Shown here: piece by piece, positions 1 to 6,010 of the stretch | Numbering within the stretch: position 1 is the stretch's first letter | Layout of the letters: each line of letters starts with the position of its first letter | Assembly: GCA_947088515.1 (NCBI GenBank) | Contig: CAMUHA010000194.1 | Coordinates: 1 to 6,261 of the forward strand | Reading direction: 5' to 3' | DNA from: an uncultured bacterium | GTDB lineage: Bacteria; Bacillota; Clostridia; Lachnospirales; Lachnospiraceae | Length of the DNA: 6,261 nucleotides | Notes under the pieces: model-generated | What the model was told of the DNA's origin: nothing | The model's database searches: none | The model's input: the letters and a program-made list of their open reading frames with translations, nothing else | Made by a program: the position numbers and the translations under genes

Positions 1-1
1 G

Positions 2-772
2 GCAGACATGAATAAGGATCTGGCGGTAATTGCGGTACAGCTGTCAGATATCACAAATGAGACTATGAGTAAAATATCCATTGCAAATCTTGGCAGCTCT
101 GATGACCTTACCGTTGGAGAGCCGGTAATTGCCATTGGAAACTCACTGGGATATGGACAGTCAGTTACTACCGGAGTGGTCAGTGCATTAGACAGAGCCA
201 TAACAGCTTCTTCTGTGCAGGAAGTGTCCCAGAATACAGATACGGAGATTAACACCTTTATCCAGACGGATGCGGCTATCAATCCGGGAAATTCCGGCGG
301 CGCGCTGCTTAATATCAAAGGAGAGGTTATTGGAATTAATTCAAACAAAATTGGCGGTTCAGCAGTGGAAGGCATGGGGTATGCAATTCCCATTTCTGAC
401 GCAAAACCAATTATTGAGGATCTGATGACCAAACAGACCAGAGTCAGAGTGGCAGAGGAAAAAAGAGGATATCTTGGAATTACAGGCGTTGACGTTACGG
501 CGGATACCATACAGCTTTATGGATTCCCACAGGGCGTATTTGTTTCAAGTGTAACTGAAGGGTCCGGCGCGCACCGGGCGGGCCTTATAAGAGGAGATAT
601 TATTACAGGCATTAACGGTCAGGAAATCACATCAATGGCGGAGCTTAAGGATGAACTTTCTTATTGTGAAGCAGGAAGTACGGTTGAACTGACAATTATG
701 CAGGGCGGGCCTGCAGGCTATGAAGAAAAAACAGTAGAAGTAACACTGGGGCTTTCAGGAAGCGTACAGTAA
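2..772 (+). CDS. HtrA/DegP-type serine protease with PDZ domain, 5'-truncated by window edge
   Basis: This is the C-terminal part of a trypsin-like (S1C) HtrA protease, an envelope quality-control enzyme that degrades misfolded exported proteins. The frame is open to the left edge, so the ATG at 8 is internal and not the start. Numbering from the first full codon (nt 2), Asp6 in the NKDLAV motif fits the catalytic Asp. Ser98 in NPGNSGGALLN (codon 293-295) is the nucleophile. The catalytic His, and any signal peptide or membrane anchor, lie upstream of the window. A single PDZ domain occupies roughly residues 145-250, with YLGI as the carboxylate-binding loop (about 157-160). About 256 residues are visible, against roughly 400-500 for full-length Firmicutes HtrA with one PDZ. 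The gene ends at TAA 770-772, just before a hairpin. The family is certain; which HtrA paralogue it is cannot be told from this fragment. Confidence 0.95.
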   Translation, partial: ADMNKDLAVIAVQLSDITNETMSKISIANLGSSDDLTVGEPVIAIGNSLGYGQSVTTGVVSALDRAITASSVQEVSQNTDTEINTFIQTDAAINPGNSGGALLNIKGEVIGINSNKIGGSAVEGMGYAIPISDAKPIIEDLMTKQTRVRVAEEKRGYLGITGVDVTADTIQLYGFPQGVFVSSVTEGSGAHRAGLIRGDIITGINGQEITSMAELKDELSYCEAGSTVELTIMQGGPAGYEEKTVEVTLGLSGSVQ

Positions 773-815
773 CAGACAGAGTGATGCTTAACCGGCATCA
801 CTCTGTTTGATATAT
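773..815 (+). terminator. hairpin terminator after the htrA-type gene
   Basis: A perfect 11-bp inverted repeat (777-787 CAGAGTGATGC with 795-805) encloses a 7-nt loop. Counting one G-T wobble, the stem extends to 15 bp (773-787 with 795-809). It begins immediately after the TAA stop. The T-tract that follows is short and broken (TTTGATATATTGTTTT), so termination may be leaky. It is still the natural 3' boundary of the protease gene. Confidence 0.7.
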
Positions 816-816
816 T
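788..816 (+). promoter_or_regulatory. weak candidate sigma-A promoter for the DUF3737 gene
   Basis: TTAACC (788-793, 4/6 match to TTGACA) lies 17 bp before TATATT (811-816). The -35 would sit in the loop of the preceding terminator, and the leader to the ATG at 844 would be only about 20 nt. This is a consensus match only; the gap of 71 bp offers no better candidate. Confidence 0.25.
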
Positions 817-843
817 GTTTTAATCAAAATGGAGGATTAGAGT

Positions 844-1716
844 ATGAGAGATATGATTAAAGGAAAGCAATTTGATGAAGAGAGGGCATTGTATCATTTG
901 CAGAATACGGATATCAAAGACTGTGTCTTTGACGGACCTGCCGATGGCGAGTCTGCATTAAAGGAGTCAGAGGATGTAGGGTTGTGGGATTGCCGGTTTT
1001 CCCTGCGCTATCCCCTCTGGCATGTAAAAGGATTTACAATGGCCCGCTCCTCCATGGATGAGAAAACCCGTGCTGCCATCTGGTATGCAAGGGATGGCGT
1101 TATTACAGACAGCCGTCTTGAAGGAATTAAGGCGGTCCGTGAATGTGACAATATCCGTCTGGAACGCTGCTTTGTGGATTCCCAGGAGTTTGGATGGAAA
1201 TCCCGGAATATCACTCTTATGGATACAGATATTATTTCGGAGTATCTGTTTTTTGACAGCAGAGATGTAAAGCTGACCAGCGTAAAGATGAAAGGGAAAT
1301 ATTCATTCCAGTATATGGAGAATCTGGAGATTAACGACTGTGAGCTGGATACCAAAGATGCCTTCTGGCACAGTAAAAATGTAACCGTCCAAGGCAGCAT
1401 TATAAAAGGAGAATATTTGGGATGGTTTTCTGATGGACTGACGCTGGTTAACTGTAAAATAATTGGCACACAGCCTTTATGCTATTGCAAAAATCTGACT
1501 CTTGTTAACTGTATTATGGAGGATACAGACTTGTCCTTTGAATATTCCGATGTGGAAGCGGATATTTGCGGTCATGTGATTTCCATTAAAAATCCAAGGT
1601 CCGGTATGATTACAGTGGACAGTGTAGGTGAAATTATCAGGCAGGAACCGGTAATGCCCTGTACAGGTCAGGTGGTGATACGGGAGAAAATCACAAAAAA
1701 AGCCCATGAGTTTTAA
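844..1716 (+). CDS. DUF3737 family right-handed beta-helix protein
   Basis: The protein has 290 residues and starts at ATG 844, 8 nt after a strong GGAGG (831-835). Sequence style and the C-terminal block CGHVISIKNPRSGMI (about 242-256) fit the DUF3737 family, whose function is not established. No signal peptide or membrane segment is visible, so it is probably cytoplasmic. Residues 82-233 divide into eight successive units of exactly 19 residues. Each unit opens with a short polar start and an aliphatic pair (S/C-K/R-N-I/V/L-x-L), has a second aliphatic pair about 6 residues on, and ends in an aromatic. An earlier 19-residue unit lies at 42-60 and an irregular 21-residue one at 61-81. This is the pattern of a parallel beta-solenoid. 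Cysteines recur at the same coil position (for example 50, 109, 166, 204, 223). The gene appears to stand alone between a terminator and a new leader. No catalytic residues can be assigned. Confidence 0.85.
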   Translation: MRDMIKGKQFDEERALYHLQNTDIKDCVFDGPADGESALKESEDVGLWDCRFSLRYPLWHVKGFTMARSSMDEKTRAAIWYARDGVITDSRLEGIKAVRECDNIRLERCFVDSQEFGWKSRNITLMDTDIISEYLFFDSRDVKLTSVKMKGKYSFQYMENLEINDCELDTKDAFWHSKNVTVQGSIIKGEYLGWFSDGLTLVNCKIIGTQPLCYCKNLTLVNCIMEDTDLSFEYSDVEADICGHVISIKNPRSGMITVDSVGEIIRQEPVMPCTGQVVIREKITKKAHEF

Positions 1717-1769
1717 GCCTGCTGGTAATTTTTCTTCATCTTCCTACATAAATTAGTAGAAAGAAATTA

Positions 1770-1778
1770 TGGTAATAT
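1770..1778 (+). promoter_or_regulatory. possible extended -10 upstream of the lipoprotein gene
   Basis: TGGTAATAT matches an extended -10 (TG-n-TAATAT, 4/6 in the hexamer) in a very AT-rich 102-bp gap. The sequence 17 bp upstream (1750-1755) is a poor -35. The match is weak and rests on consensus alone. No terminator was found after the DUF3737 stop at 1716, so read-through from that gene is also possible. Confidence 0.25.
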
Positions 1779-1818
1779 ACATATTTTCACTTAAGACAGG
1801 AATGGAGGAAAATGAAAG

Positions 1819-2349
1819 ATGGCTGCGCTTGGGAATAAAAGCTCCTTAGGAGCGCCGCATCGCGGGCTGGTCTGCGGCAGGCAGGGAGAGCGCTGCGGCG
1901 GAGACAATACCGCAGGCAGGACCGGAGGTGTGCAGAAGTATAAATTGGGGATTTATTTGCTGGGAATTATAGTATTATGCCTGTTTACCGGATGTGCAAA
2001 GGCAAAGGACCCTCTGGAAAAAATAAAAGACCTGGAATTTACGGTGCTGGCAGAGGATAATGTGCCGGAAGAGCTTAAGAAGGTTATTGAAGAAAAGAAA
2101 ATGAACGCTTTTAAAGTAACCTATCAGGACAATGGATTTTTGTATATCTGTGTCGGATATGGAGAGCAGGTAAGCGGCGGATACAGCATTACGGTGAATG
2201 ATTTATACCTTACAGAAAATGCGATTTATGTGGACACAACACTGATTGGACCGGACCCGTCAGATGCTGCACCCAAAAAAAATACCCAGTCTTACCCTTA
2301 TATAGTAATAAAGGCAGAGTTTGTGGATAAACCAGTAGTGTTTAAATAA
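1819..2349 (+). CDS. small lipoprotein with PrcB-like C-terminal domain
   Basis: The reading is 176 residues from ATG 1819, which has GGAGG (1804-1808) 10 nt upstream. Residues 40-59 form a lipoprotein signal (KYK, then a hydrophobic run, then LFTGC), making Cys59 the likely lipidated residue and giving an extracellular membrane anchor. Residues about 98-172 resemble the PrcB C-terminal domain (YICVGYGEQVSGGYSITVND, then an aliphatic strand). That family is named after a subunit of the Treponema dentilisin protease complex; its role here is unknown. Residues 1-37 are odd: GC-rich, Gly/Arg/Cys-rich, unlike any signal-peptide N-region, and encoded by a hairpin-rich segment. An alternative start is GTG 1930 (139 aa, beginning MQKYKLG), with AGGA at 1918-1921, 8 nt upstream; that gives a textbook lipoprotein signal. 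The mature part is well supported. The start is uncertain. Confidence 0.8.
   Translation: MAALGNKSSLGAPHRGLVCGRQGERCGGDNTAGRTGGVQKYKLGIYLLGIIVLCLFTGCAKAKDPLEKIKDLEFTVLAEDNVPEELKKVIEEKKMNAFKVTYQDNGFLYICVGYGEQVSGGYSITVNDLYLTENAIYVDTTLIGPDPSDAAPKKNTQSYPYIVIKAEFVDKPVVFK
1821..1935 (+). other. GC-rich hairpin-dense segment in the lipoprotein start region (insert or structured leader)
   Basis: About 67% GC over 1821-1930 by hand count, against about 26% in the 80 bp before and about 40% in the 80 bp from 1941. It contains hairpins GCTCC-TTA-GGAGC (1841-1853), CCGC-ATC-GCGG (1855-1865) and CTGCGG/CCGCAG (1893-1898 with 1910-1915; CTGCGG at 1872-1877 could compete). A direct repeat GCAGGCAGG occurs at 1877-1885 and 1912-1920. 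The ends CTGCGC (1823-1828) and GTGCAG (1930-1935) pair with one G-U, so an RNA could close into a multibranched fold. I do not recognise it as a known riboswitch or repeat family. It may be a small palindromic mobile element or a structured 5' leader. There is no clear target-site duplication. Confidence 0.5.
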
Positions 2350-2378
2350 TTTTTGGCAATGGAAATAAAAACCAGTAC

Positions 2379-2415
2379 AAAACGTGTTTGAAAAAATTTC
2401 AGACACGTTTTTTTT
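2379..2415 (+). terminator. strong intrinsic terminator after the lipoprotein gene
   Basis: A 15-bp stem (2379-2393 with 2397-2411, one G-U) has an AAA loop and runs into eight consecutive T residues (2408-2415). The A-rich 5' arm pairs with part of the T-tract, as in many Firmicutes terminators, and could work in both directions. It lies 29 nt after the TAA at 2347-2349 and cleanly ends the upstream unit. Confidence 0.9.
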
Positions 2416-2429
2416 ATCCCCAAAGATGA

Positions 2430-2460
2430 ATGGTTAAAAGGTATGGAAAGCGGATGGAAA
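2430..2460 (+). repeat. ATGG-type direct repeats overlapping the putative -35
   Basis: ATGGAAA occurs at 2443-2449 and again at 2454-2460, an 11-bp period of about one helical turn. A third, partial copy ATGGTTA starts at 2430. Direct repeats in phase with the helix and touching the -35 are typical operator geometry for AraC-type activators. No regulator gene is in view, so this is only a candidate. Confidence 0.35.
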
Positions 2461-2483
2461 AGTTTAGAATCATGTGTTAAGAT
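2455..2483 (+). promoter_or_regulatory. candidate sigma-A promoter for the GH27-pyr unit
   Basis: TGGAAA (2455-2460, 4/6 match to TTGACA) is followed after 17 bp by TAAGAT (2478-2483). The -10 is preceded by TG in the extended position (2475-2476). It is the best promoter match in the 202-bp gap between the terminator and the GH27 gene, giving a leader of about 60 nt. No PyrR-type attenuator is recognisable in that leader. Confidence 0.45.
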
Positions 2484-2551
2484 AAAAACCAGAAAGCATT
2501 TTATTATTTTGCATTTTCAGCCCTTAAGGATAAGCTGTGAAAGGAAAAAAG

Positions 2552-3892
2552 ATGAACAAAAACAATTTTGCAAAAACCCCTCCCATGGGATGGAACAGTT
2601 TTGATTATTATGACACTACAGTGACGGAAGAACAGGTAAAAGAACACGCAGATTACATGGCAGCCTCTTTAAAAGAATATGGATGGGAATATGTGGTGGT
2701 GGATATCCAGTGGTATTCCAATGATGCGGGAAGCAAAAGGGACCAACACCAGTATATCCCCTTTGATGATGTGGAAATGGATGAATGGGGAAGACTGATT
2801 CCCTCTCCTGCCCGCTTTCCTTCTTCGGCAGGGGGGAAAGGGTTTAAGCCTCTGGCAGATTATGTACACCATCTGGGGCTTAAGTTTGGTATTCACATTA
2901 TGAGGGGAATCCCCAGAAAAGCGGCAGAAATGCGCCTGCCAGTTCTGGGAACAGAGGATAAGGCAGACGAAGTGGCGGATCCTTATTCGATTTGCATCTG
3001 GAATCCGGACATGTATGGACTGCGTCATACGGCAGGGGGACAGGCCTACTATGACTCCCTCCTTTCTCTGTATGCCGGGTGGGGGGTGGATTATATCAAG
3101 TGCGATGATATCTGTGACAGCAGACTGTATCCGGGCAGTTCTTTTTCCGGCTGGGAGGAGACGCGGATGATACACCGTGCAATAGAAAAATGCGGAAGAC
3201 CCATTGTGCTTAGCCTTTCTCCTGGTCCGGCCCATATTGACAGGGCATGGGAATATGGCAGGTATGCCAATATGTGGCGCATTACTGACGATTTTTGGGA
3301 TGACTGGAAACTGCTTAAGGGCATGTTTGACCGCTGTGAAATGTGGCAGGATCATGTGAAAATGGGATGCTATCCAGACTGTGACATGCTTCCTCTTGGA
3401 AAAGTGGGAAAAGGCTTCCAGGCAGAACGGATGACAAACTTTACAAAAGAAGAACAAAAGACCATGATGACTTTGTGGTGTATGTTCCGCTCGCCTTTAA
3501 TGGTTGGGGCAAAGCTGCCTGGTCTGGATGACTGGACCCGTTGTCTGCTAACCAATAAAGAGATTCTTTCCCTTCTTGGAAAGGAGCGCCGGGGTGTCCA
3601 GGTGATGAAAACAGAGCATATGGCAGTGTGGAAAAACGAATGTATTCAGGGAATACAAAAAGATGGGAATGGTGATGATAAAGAGATAGTAGTCGCTTTG
3701 TTTAATCTGGAGGATACAAACAGGGAGCTTGCAATTTCTCTCCACGAGCTGGGAGAGGAATATGGAGCCTGGGCGGAAGCGTCTTTGTATGAGCTATGGG
3801 ATAAAGATAAGAGCAGGACAGAGGCCGGAACAATCCGGGAAAAAACGCCTGCACACGGTGTAAAGGTGTATAAAGTAAAAAAGCTTTTGTAA
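2552..3892 (+). CDS. GH27 family glycoside hydrolase, probable alpha-galactosidase
   Basis: Retaining glycosidase of family GH27 (mostly alpha-galactosidases, also alpha-N-acetylgalactosaminidases and beta-L-arabinopyranosidases), 446 residues from ATG 2552. The TIM barrel opens with the hallmark TPPMGWNSF at about 10-18. VDYIKCDD gives the likely nucleophile Asp185. MWRITDDFW gives the likely acid/base Asp247, aligned as Arg+4 with human alpha-galactosidase A. YPDCDMLPLG (about 274-283) matches the conserved DPDML loop. A beta-rich C-terminal domain follows from about residue 350. There is no signal peptide, so it probably acts in the cytoplasm on imported oligosaccharides. AAGGA (2541-2545) sits 6 nt before ATG 2552; an in-frame GTG at 2537 with AAGGA 2526-2530 would add five residues. 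No sugar transporter or regulator is visible, and pyrC begins 22 bp downstream. The family is secure; the exact sugar is inferred. Confidence 0.9.
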   Translation: MNKNNFAKTPPMGWNSFDYYDTTVTEEQVKEHADYMAASLKEYGWEYVVVDIQWYSNDAGSKRDQHQYIPFDDVEMDEWGRLIPSPARFPSSAGGKGFKPLADYVHHLGLKFGIHIMRGIPRKAAEMRLPVLGTEDKADEVADPYSICIWNPDMYGLRHTAGGQAYYDSLLSLYAGWGVDYIKCDDICDSRLYPGSSFSGWEETRMIHRAIEKCGRPIVLSLSPGPAHIDRAWEYGRYANMWRITDDFWDDWKLLKGMFDRCEMWQDHVKMGCYPDCDMLPLGKVGKGFQAERMTNFTKEEQKTMMTLWCMFRSPLMVGAKLPGLDDWTRCLLTNKEILSLLGKERRGVQVMKTEHMAVWKNECIQGIQKDGNGDDKEIVVALFNLEDTNRELAISLHELGEEYGAWAEASLYELWDKDKSRTEAGTIREKTPAHGVKVYKVKKLL

Positions 3893-3914
3893 GTATTTGT
3901 TGAGAGGAGATAAT

Positions 3915-5204
3915 ATGCTTTATATTAAAAACGGTATTGTGGCGGACTCTGTACGGGATGAACTCTACAGGGCAGATTTGCAGGTGGAAGGGGGGAAGAT
4001 TGCCCGGATTATCCATCAGCCGGATGAAGGAAATAAGCAGATTCCGGGATGGGCGCAGGTAATAGATGCCAGTGGGCTTGTGATTGCGCCAGGACTTGCG
4101 GATACGCATGTGCATTTTAGGGACCCAGGGTTTTTATATAAAGAAGATATATACACTGGTGCGGCGGCGGCGGCAAAGGGCGGGTTTACGGAAATTGTAC
4201 TGATGGCTAACACCAACCCTTCCGTTGACAATAAAGAAACCCTTTCTTATGTGCTTTCCAGGGGAAAAGAGACAGGAATCCATATAGAAAGCTGTGCAAA
4301 TGTGACTGTGGGCATGGCAGGAAAAGAGCTGACAGATATGGAAGGTCTGGCAGAGTGCGGTGCGGCAGGCTTTACAGATGACGGCATTGCGCTGCTTAGT
4401 GAAGAATTGGTAAGGGAGGCCATGGAGCGGGCAAAAGCATTGCAAAAGCCCATTAGCTTCCACGAAGAAGACCCGGCGTTTATTGCAAACAATGGGGTGA
4501 ATAGAGGAAAAGCATCAGAATTTTATCATATCGGCGGTTCCCCAAGGGAAGCGGAGGTCTGTCTTGTGGCCCGTGACCTTGCCCTTGCCCGGCTTACTGG
4601 TGCAGAGGTGGTGATACAGCATATAAGCGCAAAGGAGACCGTAGACCTTCTGCGGCAGGCAAAAGCAGACGGCGCAAAGGTGCATGGGGAGGCCACGCCC
4701 CATCACTTTACCCTGACAGAGGATGCTGTAATTGAAAAAGGGACTTTAGCCAAAATGAACCCTCCCCTTAGAGAAGAAGCGGACAGAGAGGCGATTATCC
4801 AGGGGATTAAGGAGGGGGTCATTGACCTGATTGCCACAGACCATGCGCCCCATAGCAGGCAAGAAAAGGAAAAGCCCATCACAGAGGCGCCAAGCGGTAT
4901 TATTGGCCTTGAAACGGCTTTATCCCTTGGAATAAGAGAACTGGTACAGAAAGGGCGCTTGACCCTGCCGCAGCTGATTGCACGTATGAGCACGGCGCCT
5001 TGTAAGCTGTATGGATGCTCCGGCGGCAGAATAGAGGTGGGAATGCCGGCCAGTCTGGTATTGTTTCAGCCGGATGAAATCTGGACAGTGACAGATTTCG
5101 TTTCAAAGTCAGCCAATTCTCCTTTTGTAGGAGAGAAACTGCCTGGGGTGGTTTATTATACGATTTGCGATGGAAAGATTGTATACAAAAAAGAGAAAGA
5201 CTGA
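3915..5204 (+). CDS. pyrC: dihydroorotase, class I (Bacillus/Aquifex type)
   Basis: Catalyses reversible cyclisation of N-carbamoyl-L-aspartate to dihydroorotate, the third step of de novo pyrimidine synthesis, in the cytoplasm. It has 429 residues from ATG 3915, with AGGAG (3905-3909) 5 nt upstream. An in-frame TTG at 3897 has no such site and is rejected. Amidohydrolase-fold motifs appear in order: DTHVHFRDPG (zinc ligands His65 and His67, substrate Arg69), GFTDDG (zinc-bridging Asp155 or Asp156, replacing the carboxylated Lys of other dihydroorotases), SFHEED (His183), QHIS (His236), and TDHAPH (catalytic Asp309). Length and motifs match the roughly 425-residue Gram-positive enzyme, not the shorter E. 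coli type. It sits 22 bp after the GH27 gene with no terminator between, and is followed directly by pyrK, whose complex uses its product. Confidence 0.97.
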   Translation: MLYIKNGIVADSVRDELYRADLQVEGGKIARIIHQPDEGNKQIPGWAQVIDASGLVIAPGLADTHVHFRDPGFLYKEDIYTGAAAAAKGGFTEIVLMANTNPSVDNKETLSYVLSRGKETGIHIESCANVTVGMAGKELTDMEGLAECGAAGFTDDGIALLSEELVREAMERAKALQKPISFHEEDPAFIANNGVNRGKASEFYHIGGSPREAEVCLVARDLALARLTGAEVVIQHISAKETVDLLRQAKADGAKVHGEATPHHFTLTEDAVIEKGTLAKMNPPLREEADREAIIQGIKEGVIDLIATDHAPHSRQEKEKPITEAPSGIIGLETALSLGIRELVQKGRLTLPQLIARMSTAPCKLYGCSGGRIEVGMPASLVLFQPDEIWTVTDFVSKSANSPFVGEKLPGVVYYTICDGKIVYKKEKD

Positions 5205-5228
5205 ATGGAAAGGGGTGTTTGTGTGTGA
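5205..5228 (+). other. 7-codon mini-ORF bridging pyrC and pyrK
   Basis: An ATG (5205-5207) directly follows the pyrC stop TGA (5202-5204). It reads MERGVCV and ends at TGA 5226-5228. That stop overlaps the pyrK start GTG 5225-5227 (GTGA). A ribosome ending pyrC could thus be carried to the pyrK start. The arrangement is visible in the sequence; any role in coupling is inference, and chance is possible in a 20-bp gap. Confidence 0.3.
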
Positions 5229-6010
5229 GTGCAAAAAGAAAAGTGAAGGCAAAAGTGTTGTCTCAGAATATGATAGCGCCGGATATTTATGATATGTGGC
5301 TGGAGACAGATATGGCAAAGGAGGCGAAGGCGGGAACGTTTATCGGTGTTTACCCGGCAAACGCATCTCTGCTTTTGCCCCGTCCTATTAGCATTTGTGA
5401 GACAGATAAAGAAAGAGGAGCTCTGCGGCTTGTTTACCGGACGGTGGGAGAAGGAACAAAAGAGTTTTCCATATGGCAGGAGGGAGCAGAAGTCAGTATA
5501 CTGGGAGTTTTGGGAAATGGTTTTCCGGTATCGGAAGGAGTGGGAAAACGTTGTATCCTTATGGGCGGCGGAATCGGTATTCCGCCCATGGTGCAGCTGG
5601 CAAAGGAGCTTTGGGAAAAAGGCGCGGAGCCGGTGATTGTGGCAGGCTACCGGGATAACCAGCTTTTTCTTAAGGAGGATTTGGAAAGGTATGGAAAGGT
5701 ATGGATTGCCACCGAAGATGGAAGCTGCGGTGCTAAGGGCAATGTACTTACAGTGATGGAAAAGGAGCAGATAAATGGGGATGTGATTATGGCATGTGGT
5801 CCGATGCCAATGCTCCGCGCAATTAAGAGTTATGCAGAGCAAAAGCAGATAAAGGCATATATTTCACTGGAAGAGAGAATGGCCTGTGGAGTAGGCGCAT
5901 GTTTAGCCTGTGTGTGCCGCACTGTCAGAAAGGATGGCCATTCCCATGTGAACAATGCAAGAATTTGTACCGAAGGTCCGGTATTTGACGCTAAGGAGGT
6001 GGATATCTGA
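5225..6010 (+). CDS. pyrK: dihydroorotate dehydrogenase B, electron-transfer subunit
   Basis: PyrK carries FAD and a [2Fe-2S] cluster and passes electrons from PyrD's FMN to NAD+ in the class 1B enzyme, normally a PyrD2-PyrK2 heterotetramer. The protein has 261 residues from GTG 5225, with AAAGGGG (5209-5215) 9 nt upstream. The longer reading from ATG 5165 would overlap pyrC by 40 bp and add non-conserved residues. Motifs: RPISICE (from about 53, FAD binding), VGEGTKEFS (about 74-82), GGGIGIPPM (about 114-122, nucleotide binding), and CGPMPM (about 191-196). The C-terminal cluster site has Cys221, 226, 229 and 248 as likely ligands (CGVGACLAC, then ICTEG); Cys231 is additional. Its stop TGA overlaps the pyrD ATG by one base. 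The identification is firm, and the start is well supported by site and conservation. Confidence 0.95.
   Translation: MSAKRKVKAKVLSQNMIAPDIYDMWLETDMAKEAKAGTFIGVYPANASLLLPRPISICETDKERGALRLVYRTVGEGTKEFSIWQEGAEVSILGVLGNGFPVSEGVGKRCILMGGGIGIPPMVQLAKELWEKGAEPVIVAGYRDNQLFLKEDLERYGKVWIATEDGSCGAKGNVLTVMEKEQINGDVIMACGPMPMLRAIKSYAEQKQIKAYISLEERMACGVGACLACVCRTVRKDGHSHVNNARICTEGPVFDAKEVDI

Noticed and set aside
1008..1469. 153-codon open frame on the minus strand
   Set aside because: Antisense to the DUF3737 gene, whose regular 19-residue repeats show that the plus frame is the coding one.
2443..2460. Catabolite-responsive element (cre) before the GH27 gene
   Set aside because: TGGAAAGCGG looks like a half site, but the central CG is displaced by one base in one alignment and the 3' half lacks the CA end. 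Only about 10 of 14 positions fit in the best register.
2518..2539. Small hairpin around the GTG 2537 start (CTTA/TAAG with AGGA in the loop; palindrome CCTTAAGG at 2522-2529)
   Set aside because: Only 4 bp plus a bulged 3 bp, AT-rich, and it concerns the less likely GTG start. Too weak to call a regulatory structure.
2416..2551. PyrR-binding attenuator or pyrimidine leader upstream of the GH27-pyr unit
   Set aside because: No PyrR consensus loop and no antiterminator/terminator pair was found between the upstream terminator and the GH27 start, nor in the 22 bp before pyrC.
2669..3457. 262-codon open frame on the minus strand
   Set aside because: It is fully antisense to the GH27 gene, whose catalytic motifs are intact. 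The reverse-frame product is rich in Cys, His and Pro with no recognisable motif.
5165..5224. Longer pyrK start at ATG 5165
   Set aside because: It would overlap pyrC by 40 bp, lacks a good ribosome binding site and adds a Cys/Lys-rich stretch not expected in PyrK. GTG 5225 has AAAGGGG at good spacing.
5156..5842. 228-codon open frame on the minus strand
   Set aside because: Antisense to pyrK and the pyrC end. It is His/Cys/Ser-rich with no domain and is explained as a shadow of pyrK.
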